NCBI RefSeq assembly: GCF_006783905.1
Contig: NZ_VFPE01000002.1
Location: 248,001-312,000, forward strand
DNA length: 64,000 nucleotides
Direction: 5' to 3'
DNA from: Microbacterium kyungheense
Lineage (GTDB): Bacteria; Actinomycetota; Actinomycetes; Actinomycetales; Microbacteriaceae
Shown here in pieces: positions 53,737 through 62,955 of the stretch. Below the pieces are notes generated by a model. That model did not search any database, was not told the origin of the DNA, and saw only the letters and a list, made by a program, of their open reading frames with translations. The translations under genes and the position numbers were made by a program. Position 1 is the first letter of the stretch. Every line of letters begins with the position of its first letter.

Positions 53737-53800
53737 ATGGCGATTTCCGAGTAGTGGTCTCCGGCGGTCACGCGACGGACCGCCGTGAACCAGTGAGCCA

Positions 53801-53836
53801 CGGGATGCCGCCGGCGCCTCGTGCGGCGGCATCCCG
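53801..53836. terminator. Terminator-like hairpin after the arabinanase gene
   Basis: CGGGATGCCGCC (53801-53812) pairs perfectly with GGCGGCATCCCG (53825-53836) around a 12-base loop. It lies seven bases beyond the stop of the leftward arabinanase gene. It again contains the GGATGCC word. Confidence 0.7.
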
Positions 53837-53843
53837 GGTCGCA

Positions 53844-56243
53844 TCAGCGCATCGCGAGCTCGGCCACGTCGTCCGGCGAGAGCGCGGAACGCCACACCGT
53901 CAGCTCGTCGACGTCGCCCTGGAACGGGGCGTCCCACCAGTTGACGCCGAGAGCGAAGACGTTGCCGCCGCCTGACAGCACGTCGGGGAACCCGGTGCCC
54001 TGGAACCGCAGCTCGCCATCCACGTACACCGACGCCGCGCCGCCGTCGACGACGAACGCGACGTGCGACCACTCGCCGATCGGCAGGCTGCGACCGGTGC
54101 CGGCGTCGTACCAGCGGGTGCCCGACCACAGCATGGTCGAGCCGCCGACCCCGTCATGCCCGCGGGGCACGAGGCTGACCCACGAGTCGGGGTTCGCGGC
54201 CGCGAAGAACGCCGTCGTGTAGGCGGTGAGCGCCGACGGCCGCAGCCACATGCTCACCGAGTACGACGGTCCCTGCACGAGCGCATCGGGCAGGCGCACC
54301 CCGGCGGTGCCGTCGAGGTGCAGCGCCTGGCCGTCGACGCCGTCGGCCACGAACGCGGCGGGCGCGGTCGCCGCGGTATCGATGCGCGCGCCGGTCGGTG
54401 CCGCGTCGGCGAAGGCGCCGGCCGCGTCGGCGAGCGTGCCGTCGAACGACCAGGCGCCTGCCAGCACACCCGGGGTGCGTGCCAGCACGGTGATCGCGAA
54501 CGGGACGGATGCCGCCGACGCGCCGTTGGTGACAGTCGCGGTCAGGGTGACGTGCGCGTCGGGCTCGCCGATCCCGGGCCGGGTCACGGTCCCGTCGGAC
54601 CCGACGACCGCGGGGTCCGACGAGGTCCAGGCGATCGTGGTGCCGCCGGTGCCGCTCGTCGGCAGGTCGAGGTCGACGGTGACCCCGGACGTGTCGCCGA
54701 GCGACAGGTCCGCGACGACGGCGTCCACGGCGTCCTCGCCGGTGACCTCGATGGTCTTCCGGCCCCACAGCGTCACACCCTTCTCGGACACCGCGGTGAA
54801 CCCCGTCGACCACGACTGCAGGTCCGGGTCCCACACCGGCGCGAAGACGCCCCGGTAGACGTCGCCGCCCACCGTGAGGGTGGCCGTGTGCTGACCGGTG
54901 AGCCGCCAGGTCCCGTCGACGGCGCCCGTGATCCGCCCCGTCTTGCCGAGGGAGATGTCGGATGCCGTGGCCGCCGTCGCGGTGATGTCCTTGCCCATGT
55001 CGACCAGCTGCCAGGTGCCGACGACGTCGTCGCGCTTCACCTTGCCCGCCGTCTCTCCCGCATAGCGCATCGGCGAGACGACCGGCCAGCCGTCCTCGTT
55101 CATCCACATCTGGTGCACGCGTACCTCGTGAAGGTCGCCCGTGCCGGGGAAGCGGGCGTGGAAGACCATGAACATGCGGCCGGTGGCCGGGTCCTGATAC
55201 CAGGACGTGTGACCGGGAGAGACGTAGCCGGTGCCGACGCCCGTGCCGGGGTCACCGAGTTCGCGCCCGAACAGATGCCCGCCCATGAGCTTGACGCCGT
55301 ACGGCTGGATCGACACGTCGTCGAAGAGCGGCAGCGTCGGGTCGGCCTTGACGTCGCGCATGTCGTTGCCCTGCGCGTCGAGGTACGGGCCGGCGACGTC
55401 CTTCGAGCGTGCGACGCGGACGTCGTACCCGCCGGTCACGCCGAGACCGCCGAACGACAGGTACAGGTAGTAGTAGCCGGTCTCGGCGTCGTACTGGATC
55501 GTGGGGGCCTCGACGCGGCTGTGGTTGCCGCCCACGAGATGGGTGCCGTAGCCCTGACCGGGCAGCGGCTCGCCGGTGGCGGCATCCATCTTCAGCAGGA
55601 AGATCCCGCCCGAGTACGAGCCGTAGACCATCCACAGCTGCCCGTCGGCGTCGTAGAACGCGTCGGGATCGACGGTGTTGGGATGCACGCGGGCGTCGTA
55701 CGTCTCGCCGGGGTTCTCGGATTCGCCCTGCATGCCGCTCTTGAGCAGGATGCCCTGGTTCTCGTACGGGCCGTCGACGGCGTCGGCCGTCGCGAGGCCC
55801 AGCGCCGAGCGCGGCGACGAGCCCTCGCACGCGTTGTAGTACATCGCGAACCGGCCGTCGGGCAGCTGGATGACGTCGGCCGCCCACAGCGTCGAGGTCT
55901 GCGCCCACTCGAAGGTCTCCGCGAGGTCGGCGTAGATGTCGTCGAACAGCGTGTTGTCGGGATTCTGCGAGAGGTCGACGGTGTTCTGCGTCCACGACAT
56001 CAGGTCCTGCGTGTGCGCCGAAGCGCCGTGGGACCCGAACACCCAGATGTCGTCGCCCGACGTGACGATCGAGGGGTCGTGGACGGTGACGTCCTCGAAC
56101 ACGGGAGCGGGCGGGTCGGTCGGCGTCTTCGCCCACGCGGGACTCGCGACGGCGCCTCCGACGATCAGGCCGGCGGTCGCCAGCGCGACGACGGTGCGGG
56201 GCACGGTGGACGGACGGATGCGGGGTCGGGAGGGACTCGGCAT
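53844..56243 (-). CDS. Secreted GH43 endo-arabinanase with LamG-like domain
   Basis: The 799-residue protein has a signal peptide (about 1-38, ending ASPAWA). A five-bladed GH43 domain follows, with the catalytic aspartate in TVHDPSIV, ADVIQLPDGRFAMYYNACEG, and the catalytic glutamate in SRVEAPTIQYDAETGYYYL. Next comes a beta domain typical of arabinanase C-termini (about 395-495: KRDDVVGTWQLVDMG, GGDVYRGVFAPVWD), an Ig-like domain (about 500-595), and a LamG/concanavalin-type domain (about 600-799). It should cut alpha-1,5-arabinan outside the cell. The ATG at 56243 has AGGAGA upstream. The twin operators at 56283-56315 indicate carbohydrate control. Confidence 0.88.
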   Translation of the reverse strand: MPSPSRPRIRPSTVPRTVVALATAGLIVGGAVASPAWAKTPTDPPAPVFEDVTVHDPSIVTSGDDIWVFGSHGASAHTQDLMSWTQNTVDLSQNPDNTLFDDIYADLAETFEWAQTSTLWAADVIQLPDGRFAMYYNACEGSSPRSALGLATADAVDGPYENQGILLKSGMQGESENPGETYDARVHPNTVDPDAFYDADGQLWMVYGSYSGGIFLLKMDAATGEPLPGQGYGTHLVGGNHSRVEAPTIQYDAETGYYYLYLSFGGLGVTGGYDVRVARSKDVAGPYLDAQGNDMRDVKADPTLPLFDDVSIQPYGVKLMGGHLFGRELGDPGTGVGTGYVSPGHTSWYQDPATGRMFMVFHARFPGTGDLHEVRVHQMWMNEDGWPVVSPMRYAGETAGKVKRDDVVGTWQLVDMGKDITATAATASDISLGKTGRITGAVDGTWRLTGQHTATLTVGGDVYRGVFAPVWDPDLQSWSTGFTAVSEKGVTLWGRKTIEVTGEDAVDAVVADLSLGDTSGVTVDLDLPTSGTGGTTIAWTSSDPAVVGSDGTVTRPGIGEPDAHVTLTATVTNGASAASVPFAITVLARTPGVLAGAWSFDGTLADAAGAFADAAPTGARIDTAATAPAAFVADGVDGQALHLDGTAGVRLPDALVQGPSYSVSMWLRPSALTAYTTAFFAAANPDSWVSLVPRGHDGVGGSTMLWSGTRWYDAGTGRSLPIGEWSHVAFVVDGGAASVYVDGELRFQGTGFPDVLSGGGNVFALGVNWWDAPFQGDVDELTVWRSALSPDDVAELAMR

Positions 56244-56278
56244 GGGATCTCCTGTTCGGCGTTGGACGGGATGACGGC

Positions 56279-56318
56279 AATCTACAACGATGTAGAGCCA
56301 AAGTACAACGATGTAAAG
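56279..56318 (-). promoter_or_regulatory. Twin LacI-like operators over the arabinanase promoter
   Basis: TACAACGATGTA occurs at 56283-56294 and again at 56304-56315, 21 bp apart, which is two turns of the helix. The first is part of the longer palindrome TCTACAACGATGTAGA. On the minus strand, TTGTAC (56308-56303) and TAGATT (56284-56279) are separated by 18 bp and form a promoter covered by both sites. A LacI-type repressor would fit. Confidence 0.7.
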
Positions 56319-56356
56319 CGAGCAGACCGCCTCCCGACCGGACGGACGGGACCGGA

Positions 56357-56827
56357 TCAGCGGGGGGTGTCGAAGGTCCAGTCGTCCGGGTCGAGCGCGG
56401 CCGCGACGTCCCAGTCGTCCTGCGTCCACGTGAAGGTCGCGACGGCGCACGTGGGCATGTGGCCGATGCCGTCGCCCGAGAGCCGCCCCGCCAGGACGCT
56501 CATCCCGGGATCGTGGGCGACGACCATCACCGACGCGGCTCCGGTCGCCGCCGCCGCGGCGAGCAGTGCGCCTGCCGGCGCGCCGTACAGCTCCGGGTCG
56601 AGCGAGACCGCGACGCCGAGCTCCGCCGCGAACGCCTCGGCGGTCGTACGGGCGCGCACCGCCGTGCTCGCGAGGATCACGTCGGGGCGGAACCCGGTCG
56701 CCGCCAGCCGGGCGGCCATCACGGGCGCGTCCCGCATGCCGCGGTCGTTGAGGGGCCGGTCGTGGTCCGAGAGCGCGGCGTCGCCCCAGTCGGACTTGGC
56801 GTGGCGCACCAGCGCCAGGCGGATCAC
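56357..56827 (-). CDS. SixA-like phosphohistidine phosphatase
   Basis: The 156-residue protein belongs to the histidine phosphatase superfamily: LALVRHAKSDWGDAALSDHD carries the catalytic RHA, followed by RPLNDRGMRDAPVMA, DVILASTAVRARTTAEAF and the second histidine in VMVVAHDPGMSVLAGR. The size fits SixA, which dephosphorylates phosphohistidine on signalling or PTS proteins. The GTG start at 56827 overlaps the stop of the upstream arginase-family gene (GTGA), so both are translated together. A functional link to histidine catabolism is not implied. Confidence 0.9.
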   Translation of the reverse strand: MIRLALVRHAKSDWGDAALSDHDRPLNDRGMRDAPVMAARLAATGFRPDVILASTAVRARTTAEAFAAELGVAVSLDPELYGAPAGALLAAAAATGAASVMVVAHDPGMSVLAGRLSGDGIGHMPTCAVATFTWTQDDWDVAAALDPDDWTFDTPR

Positions 56828-57729
56828 GACGCGCTCCGGCGGGAGGCGAGCCCCGCGAGCAGCTCCAGCACGCACAGCGCCGCGAGGCGCACCGTGCGTC
56901 CGTCCGGGGCGTCGGCCGTGGCATCCACTTCGGCGATGTCGGCGCTGTGCAGACGCGGGTCGGAGGCCGCGGCACGGACGAGCGCCCGCAGCTCCCACGC
57001 CTGGAGCCCGCCGGGCACCGATGCGGGGCATCCGGGCGCCACCGCGCGGTCGCAGACGTCGACGTCGATGTCGAGGTGGATCGCGCCGCCTCCGGCCCCC
57101 GCGATCTCCAGCGCGTCGGCGACGATCTCGGTGGCGCCTCGGCGGCGCACCTCGTCCATCGTCACGACCGTGATCCCGAGGTCGGCGGCGCGCTGCGCGT
57201 AGGCCGCCGAGTTCGCGAAGTCGGCGATGCCCAGCTGCACGATGCGCCGGCCGTCGAGGCCGTCTTCGACCAGGCGCCGCACCGGGGAGCCGTTCGAGAC
57301 GCCGTCGCGCAGGTCGAAGTGGGCATCGATCGTGATGAGGCCGTCGGCCTCCGCGCCCTGTGCGACGCCGTACGTCAGCGAGTTGTCGCCGCCGAGTGCG
57401 ACCACGAGGTCGGCGCGCTCGCGCAGCGCCGCGACGGCGGAGCGGACGGATGCCTCGCCCTCCGGTCCGTCCGGATCGGCGACATCGCCCGCGTCGGCGA
57501 TCCGCAGCACCGCGTCGAGGTCGACCGGTGGCGGTCCGAGCAGCGTGGGACTGTAGCGCCGCAGGGCCTCGCGGATCGCCGCGGGCGTCGCGTGCGCCCC
57601 CGTCGGCGACAGCGAGGTCCGGTGGGCCGGGACGCCCAGGAGGACGGCATCCCACAACGCGTCGGCGAGGGGATCAGCGGGCGGCCACGCGCCGGCGCGC
57701 GGCCAGAGGTCATCGTGAGGAAGCGCCAC
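56824..57729 (-). CDS. hutG: Arginase-family ureohydrolase, probable formimidoylglutamase
   Basis: The 301-residue protein has the two-manganese site of the ureohydrolases: VVALGGDNSLTYG, TIDAHFDLRDG, and LDIDVDVCDRAVAPGCPASV. The sequence GVPAHRTSLSPTGAHATPAA is like hutG-type enzymes. HutG releases formamide from formiminoglutamate, the end of the pathway encoded by hutHUI 3.5 kb away. Agmatinase or arginase activity is an alternative. ATG at 57729. It overlaps the SixA-like gene by four bases. Confidence 0.8.
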   Translation of the reverse strand: MALPHDDLWPRAGAWPPADPLADALWDAVLLGVPAHRTSLSPTGAHATPAAIREALRRYSPTLLGPPPVDLDAVLRIADAGDVADPDGPEGEASVRSAVAALRERADLVVALGGDNSLTYGVAQGAEADGLITIDAHFDLRDGVSNGSPVRRLVEDGLDGRRIVQLGIADFANSAAYAQRAADLGITVVTMDEVRRRGATEIVADALEIAGAGGGAIHLDIDVDVCDRAVAPGCPASVPGGLQAWELRALVRAAASDPRLHSADIAEVDATADAPDGRTVRLAALCVLELLAGLASRRSAS

Positions 57730-57738
57730 GACTGAACG

Positions 57739-59010
57739 CTACCCGAGCAGGGCGTGGGCCACGGTGAAGATCGCGACGCCCGCCAGCGCGCCGACGATCG
57801 TGCCGTTGAGACGGATGTACTGCAGGTCGCGGCCGACCATGAGCTCGATCTTCTCGGTCGTCTCGGCGGGGTCCCACCGCTCCACGGTGTCGGTGATGAT
57901 CGACGCGATGTCGTGCCGGTACCGGTCGACGAGGAAGACGGCGGCGTCGGTCACCCACTCGTCCACGCGGCGCTGCAGGGCGGCATCCGTCGTCATCCGC
58001 TCGCCGATCTCGGCGAGGGCCGTCACGGCGCGGCGGCGGAGCCCGCTCTCGGAGTCGGCGAGCGAGCGCAGCAGGCCCGTCTTCGCCGTCGTCCAGGCCT
58101 CGGCGGCGAGCTCGCGCACGCGCGGGCTGTCGAACACCGCGAGCTTCGCGTCCTCGAACCGGCCGATCGTCGCCGGGTCGTTCTGGAGGTTCGCCGCGAG
58201 CCGCTCGAGGTAGCCGTCGATCGCGATGCGGGCAGGATGCCGCGGGTCGCGCTGCACCGCGCCGACGAACTTGACCGCCTCGTTGTAGACCGTGTCGTCG
58301 ACGAACCGGTGCGCCACCGAGGGCACCCAGGACGGCAGGCGGCGCGACACGAGCCCGGTGAAGGCACGGTGGTTGGCCGCGAGCCAGGCGGCGATGCTGT
58401 CGGCGGCGAGGTCGACGGCACCGCGGTGCGCGCCGGCGTCGACGATGCGCTGCAGCCATTCGCCGAGCGGCGGCCCCCATTCCGGAGCGATGAGGTGCTC
58501 GCGCGCGAGCTCTTCGATGACGTCGCGGACGTCGTCGTCGCTGAGCGCCTGAAGGACGCTCGACGCCATGACGGACGCCTCGGCGGCGACGCGCTCGGCG
58601 TGTGCGGGGGTGCGCAGCCACTCGCCGAGCCGTGCCGCGATCGGCGTCTCGACCAGCTTCGTGCGCACCACGTCGCCCCGCAGGAACTCCGTCTCGACGA
58701 ACTCGCCGAGCGTCCGGCCGATCTCGTCCTTGCGGCTCGGGATGATGGCGGTGTGCGGGATGGGGATCCCGAGCGGATGCCGGAACAGCGCCGTCACCGC
58801 GAACCAGTCGGCGAGCGCTCCGACCATCCCGCCCTCGCCCGCCGCACGCAGGTAGGCGAGCGCCGGCACCTCCTGCTGGAACGCGAACGAGAACGCGAAG
58901 AGCGCCGCCATGAACATCAGCGCGCCGAGCGCGACGCCCTTCATGCTCCGGAGCGCTCGCCGGCGCTCCTGGTCCGCGGGGCTCAGCAACTGCGTCGGCG
59001 TGCGGGTCAT
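57739..59010 (-). CDS. DUF445 family membrane protein
   Basis: The 423-residue protein has an N-terminal membrane helix (about 25-45), the DUF445 signature EGGMVGALADWFAVTALFRHPLG (in two overlapping pieces), IIPSRKDEIGRTLGEFVETE, a long helical middle, and a C-terminal helix (LNGTIVGALAGVAIFTVAHA). The two hydrophobic ends suggest a hairpin anchored on one side of the membrane. Function is unknown; relatives include YjiN and YheB. The stop lies ten bases beyond the hutG-like start, and the gene follows the acyl-CoA dehydrogenase by 14 bp. Confidence 0.9.
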   Translation of the reverse strand: MTRTPTQLLSPADQERRRALRSMKGVALGALMFMAALFAFSFAFQQEVPALAYLRAAGEGGMVGALADWFAVTALFRHPLGIPIPHTAIIPSRKDEIGRTLGEFVETEFLRGDVVRTKLVETPIAARLGEWLRTPAHAERVAAEASVMASSVLQALSDDDVRDVIEELAREHLIAPEWGPPLGEWLQRIVDAGAHRGAVDLAADSIAAWLAANHRAFTGLVSRRLPSWVPSVAHRFVDDTVYNEAVKFVGAVQRDPRHPARIAIDGYLERLAANLQNDPATIGRFEDAKLAVFDSPRVRELAAEAWTTAKTGLLRSLADSESGLRRRAVTALAEIGERMTTDAALQRRVDEWVTDAAVFLVDRYRHDIASIITDTVERWDPAETTEKIELMVGRDLQYIRLNGTIVGALAGVAIFTVAHALLG

Positions 59011-59024
59011 GTCGGGCCCCCGGT

Positions 59025-60197
59025 TCAGTCCTCGACCGGTCCGAGCCAGGCCGTCGCGACCGTCGAGTGCGCGGACTCGGGGTCGGACGGGTGGAACAGG
59101 CCGGCGAGCACGTCGCGGTAGAGGCGGCCGAGCTCGTTGCCCGAGAAGTACGACGAGCCGCCGGCGACGAGGACCGCGTCGTCGACGATCGCCTTCGCCG
59201 CCGTGACGGCACGGTGCTTGACGCCCGCGAGCAGCGCGAACCACTGCGAACCGTGGTCGGCGATGTCGTCGACGTCGCGCGAGAGCGCCTCGAGCTGCGG
59301 CGGCAGCGCGTCGTACGCGAGCGCCATGTCGGCGATGCGCCACCGGATGTCGGGGTCCTGGCTGTAGGCCTTGCCGGTGCGCTTGGACGTGCGCTTGGCG
59401 GCTGTCGCCACGGCGAGCTCGAGCGCCCGTCGGGCGATGCCGGTGTACACCGAGGCCAGCAGCAGCTCGAACACGCTGAAGATCCCGAACACGAGCGGAT
59501 CGGGATTGGGTCCGGGCGCGAGACGCCGCACGACCCGGTCGGCGGGCGCGACCGCGTCGCGCAGCACAGTGGTGCGCGACTGCGTGGCGCGCATGCCGAG
59601 GGTGTCCCAGTCGTCCCGCACGACCACACGGCCGGTCTGGACCTCCGACCGCGGCACGAACGCATAGACCATGCGCGGCGCGTCGTCCGAGGACGTGTCG
59701 AGTCCGTGCAGGCCCAGCTGCGTCCACACCGGCGAGAGCGACGTGAAGATCTTCGTGCCAGTGAACGAGTACCCGCCGTCGGGAAGCGGTGTGGCATCGG
59801 TCCCGCTGCCGAACAGCACGAGGTCGTTGCCCGCTTCGCTGATGCCGAACGCGAACACCTCTCCCGCGGCCGCCCCCTCCTGCACGAAGCGCAGCGCGTC
59901 GCTGCCGCGATCGGCCAGCACCTTGGCCACGCCGGTCCACACCAGATGCATGTTGATCGCGAGCGCGGTCGCGGGCGCGGCACCCGCGAGGCGCTGCTGC
60001 AGGCGGGATGCCTCGGCCAGGCCCAGTCCCGCACCGCCGAGCTCCTCCGGCACGAGGATCGCGAGATACCCGGCCGCCTTCAGGTCGGCGAGGTCGTCGT
60101 CGGGGAACGTGTTCTCGCGGTCGTGCACGGCCGCCCGCGCGCGGAGCCGCTCGAGCAGGTCGTCGGGAAGGAGCTGTGTCGGATCGAAGGACGTCAC
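59025..60197 (-). CDS. Acyl-CoA dehydrogenase-like flavoprotein
   Basis: The 390-residue protein has the ACAD layout: helical N-terminus with AAGYLAILVPEELGGAGLGL, the beta domain with FAFGISEAGNDLVLFGSG and YSFTGTKIFTSLSPVWTQLG, RDDWDTLGMRATQSRTTVLR, and a C-terminal helical bundle with ALELAVATAAKRTSKR and SSYFSGNELGRLYRDVLAGL. The typical catalytic Glu position could not be placed with confidence. Some relatives are DszC/SfnB-type or nitroalkane enzymes rather than beta-oxidation dehydrogenases. GTG start at 60197. Confidence 0.85.
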   Translation of the reverse strand: MTSFDPTQLLPDDLLERLRARAAVHDRENTFPDDDLADLKAAGYLAILVPEELGGAGLGLAEASRLQQRLAGAAPATALAINMHLVWTGVAKVLADRGSDALRFVQEGAAAGEVFAFGISEAGNDLVLFGSGTDATPLPDGGYSFTGTKIFTSLSPVWTQLGLHGLDTSSDDAPRMVYAFVPRSEVQTGRVVVRDDWDTLGMRATQSRTTVLRDAVAPADRVVRRLAPGPNPDPLVFGIFSVFELLLASVYTGIARRALELAVATAAKRTSKRTGKAYSQDPDIRWRIADMALAYDALPPQLEALSRDVDDIADHGSQWFALLAGVKHRAVTAAKAIVDDAVLVAGGSSYFSGNELGRLYRDVLAGLFHPSDPESAHSTVATAWLGPVED

Positions 60198-60240
60198 CCC
60201 GCCATTCTTCCCCCGCCCGGCGGCTCAGGCGAGGAGGAGG

Positions 60241-60996
60241 TCACCCGAGCACGGCGTGCAGCGCCGCGATCGTCGCCTCCGGGTCGTCGCGATGCGGGGA
60301 GTGCCCGGCTCCCTCGACGACGACCGTGCGGCGGAAGCTGGGGTTGCCGGCCACCGCGGACTCGGCCGGCGTGCCGCGGAAGATCGACCCGACGCCCGCG
60401 GCGATGACATCGACCGGGACCGACACGCGCAGTGCGGCATCCGTCACATCCCATTGCGGGTTCTGCACCGTCGTCTGCTCGACCGCCCAGCGGCTGCTCA
60501 CCTGCGACGCGCGGGCCTTGAGTTCGACGTCCTGTTCGTGCCAGTGCGGATGCGCGCGGCGCACCGCGTCCTGCGTCGGGTCGGCGAACGCCGCCATGAG
60601 CCCGGCGCCGATGCTCGCGCGGTCGTCCGCCTGCAGCGCGATCGCCGGGTCGACGAGCACCAGCCGCCGCGTCCACGTGGGATCGTCGGCGGCGGCCGCG
60701 ATGGCCGCGGCGCCGCCGAGCGAGTGGGCGATCACGAGGTCCCACGGCCCGCCGCCCGCGGGCCGGGCGTCCGCCACGTCGGCGGCGTACGCCGCGAGCG
60801 TGTAATCCAGCGCGCGGGGCGCCGCGCCGTGACCGCGCAGGTCGACCGCGTCGGCGTGCCACCCGGCGTCGGCGAGGGCGACCCCGTAGCGCCACATCAG
60901 CGCCCCGGTCGAGCCGAGGCCGTGAACGAGGAGCGCACGACGCTCGGAGGCGGCTGAGCCCCACGACAGCCGGGGGAGGGTGAGAGGCGTAGGCAT
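60241..60996 (-). CDS. Alpha/beta hydrolase
   Basis: The 251-residue protein has the oxyanion segment LLVHGLGSTGALMW, the nucleophile elbow IAHSLGG (Ser in AHSLGG, about residue 92), an aspartate in VDVIAAG or nearby and the final histidine in VEGAGHSPHRDDPE. This gives a complete catalytic triad. The lid region is short, so it may act on small esters or be a lactonase-like enzyme. Substrate unknown. It is on the same strand as the acyl-CoA dehydrogenase gene, 43 bp upstream. Confidence 0.88.
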   Translation of the reverse strand: MPTPLTLPRLSWGSAASERRALLVHGLGSTGALMWRYGVALADAGWHADAVDLRGHGAAPRALDYTLAAYAADVADARPAGGGPWDLVIAHSLGGAAAIAAAADDPTWTRRLVLVDPAIALQADDRASIGAGLMAAFADPTQDAVRRAHPHWHEQDVELKARASQVSSRWAVEQTTVQNPQWDVTDAALRVSVPVDVIAAGVGSIFRGTPAESAVAGNPSFRRTVVVEGAGHSPHRDDPEATIAALHAVLG

Positions 60997-61062
60997 GCGA
61001 TCAGCCTAGGAGCGCGGCCCCGCCCACCCCGTGCGCACGGCAGGATGGAAGCGGAGGTTGGC

Positions 61063-61467
61063 GTGATCTCGACGGAACTGGCGATGGCCCTGCGCGACGC
61101 GGGACTGGTGTGGCACCCGAGCTCGGGAGACCGCTTCCAGCTCGACGAACCGGAATTCGAGGCCGACGTCTTCACGGTCAGCGAGATGACCATCGAGCCG
61201 CGCGAATACCCGACCGGCCGCATCCTCGCCTTCAACGGCACCACGGAGTGGGCGCTCGACTCCGTCGCGCTCGAGGACGCGCTGTGGCTGCCGCACGAGC
61301 ATCAGCTGCGGGAGCTGCTGCGCGGCGCGTTCCGCACGCTGCGGCGCCTGCCCGACACTCACGAGGTCGAGATCGTCGTGGCCGGCGACCGCAAGGTGTT
61401 CGAGCATCCCGAGCCCGCCGACGCCTACGCCCTCGCCGTGCTGGAGCTGCTCCGTCGCCTCGCGTGA
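61063..61467 (+). CDS. Conserved hypothetical protein
   Basis: The 134-residue protein begins ISTELAMALRDAGLVWHPSS and has GDRFQLDEPEFEADVFTVSE, a long acidic alpha/beta protein with no metal or catalytic motif. Similar proteins occur in related actinobacteria, sometimes labelled as pilus-assembly proteins without support. GTG at 61063 has GGAGG five bases upstream; an ATG six codons earlier lacks a site. It diverges from the hydrolase gene and ends just before the MFS gene. Confidence 0.7.
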   Translation: MISTELAMALRDAGLVWHPSSGDRFQLDEPEFEADVFTVSEMTIEPREYPTGRILAFNGTTEWALDSVALEDALWLPHEHQLRELLRGAFRTLRRLPDTHEVEIVVAGDRKVFEHPEPADAYALAVLELLRRLA

Positions 61468-61479
61468 GACGACCGCACG

Positions 61480-62688
61480 TCACCCGATCGTCTGGACCGG
61501 CTCGGTGTCGGGGATCGGGCTCGCGCCACGCTCGCGCAGGTCGGGCTGGTGCCGCACGAACACGAGTGCGACTACCAGGGCCAGCGTGCAGAAGGCGGCC
61601 GCTGCGGTGTATGCCGCGGTGACGCCGCCGGGACCGTCGATGAGGAATCCGGCCACCGCGGAGCCCACCGCGGCGCCGATGAGCTGTCCGGTGCCCACCC
61701 AGCCGAACGCCTCGGCGGTGTCGCTGAACTTCACGCTGGCCGTCGTCATGGCCGAGAGCACGCCGAGAGCCGGCGCGATGCCGATGCCCGCCACGAACAG
61801 CGTCGCGCCGATCCACCACACGTTCACCCACAGGGTCGTGAGCGCGAGACCGAACGCCACCACGGAGAGGCGTCGCACCATCGCCCACCGCCCCATCGGC
61901 AGGTGCCCGAACGCGAGGCCGCCGGCGAGGCTGCCGACCGAGAACACCGCGAGCACGACCCCCGCCTCGACGCCGCCGTGCGAGAACGTCGCCACGACGG
62001 CGGCCTCGACCGCCGAGAACGAGCCGATGAGCAGGAACCCGATGACCGTGGCGAGCAGGATCGGCGGGCGCGCGAGCACCTTGCCGAGCGACCGCTTGCT
62101 GCGGGGGATGCGCACGCGCCCGACCTCGGGCGAGAGGATGAACCACGCGCAGCCCGACAGCAGGATCACGACGACCAGCACGAGGCCCACGACCGTCCCC
62201 GCCTGGGTCGCGACGAACGTGATGAGCACGGGCGCCAGGATCCAGATGATCTCCTGCAGCGAGGCGTCGAGCGAGTACAGGCCGGTCAGCTGCTTCGAGT
62301 TGACGAGCTTGGGATAGATGGTGCGCACGGCCGACACGATCGGCGGCGTCGACATGCCCGCGATGAACCCCAGTACGACGTACATCGGCACCGGCGCGAC
62401 GAGGAACGCGATGCCGAGGAGGGATGCCGCCGACACGAGCGTCGTGAGCGTCAGGACCCGTCGCATGCCCCAGCGGCCCATCCAGCGGCTCGTCACGGGG
62501 CCGGCGATCGCCTGCCCGATGGACACCGCCGCGAGCACGACGCCGGCCGCGCCGTACGAGCCGGTGATCCCCTCGATGTGCAGGAGGATGACGAGGCTGA
62601 TCATCCCGTTGGGGAAGCGCGCGACCAGCTGCGACGAGATCATGCGCAGGACGCCGGGAGTGCGCAGAAGATCCCCGTAGCCGGCCAC
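61480..62688 (-). CDS. MFS transporter
   Basis: The 402-residue protein has twelve predicted membrane segments, with MISLVILLHIEGITGSYGAA early, WMGRWGMRRVLTLTTLVSAA after TM2, and RTIYPKLVNSKQLTGLYSLD and EAFGWVGTGQLIGAAVGSAV in the later part. This pattern fits the MFS_1 branch, which contains sugar and drug exporters. The GTG start at 62688 is the natural one. It stands beside no regulator, so there is no clue to substrate. The gene runs opposite to the small conserved gene. Confidence 0.85.
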   Translation of the reverse strand: MAGYGDLLRTPGVLRMISSQLVARFPNGMISLVILLHIEGITGSYGAAGVVLAAVSIGQAIAGPVTSRWMGRWGMRRVLTLTTLVSAASLLGIAFLVAPVPMYVVLGFIAGMSTPPIVSAVRTIYPKLVNSKQLTGLYSLDASLQEIIWILAPVLITFVATQAGTVVGLVLVVVILLSGCAWFILSPEVGRVRIPRSKRSLGKVLARPPILLATVIGFLLIGSFSAVEAAVVATFSHGGVEAGVVLAVFSVGSLAGGLAFGHLPMGRWAMVRRLSVVAFGLALTTLWVNVWWIGATLFVAGIGIAPALGVLSAMTTASVKFSDTAEAFGWVGTGQLIGAAVGSAVAGFLIDGPGGVTAAYTAAAAFCTLALVVALVFVRHQPDLRERGASPIPDTEPVQTIG

Positions 62689-62955
62689 CAGACAACGTTA
62701 CGCCACCGCCGTGGGGCGGCGACACGCCGACGGGGTGCGCGACACGCCGGGGACGTTCTCCACAGCCGAATCCGATGTCGGACCCCGCGGCTACCGTCGC
62801 GGCTGTGGAGGGATGCGGCCGGGGCTCCCGAAACCCCTGTGATCACGGCCTTTTCGAGAGCCTCCGGGCTGTGGATGAATCCGTGGAGAACCTGTGTTGT
62901 ACATGGGGAGAACGGTGGAAAATCACACCGATGTAACTACTAGCCCTTGTGGTGC

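Noticed and set aside
53606-53788. Small open frames running through the repeat array
   Set aside because: They merely translate the repeats, giving repeated residues such as PRFNDERG-type stretches, and lack ribosome sites.
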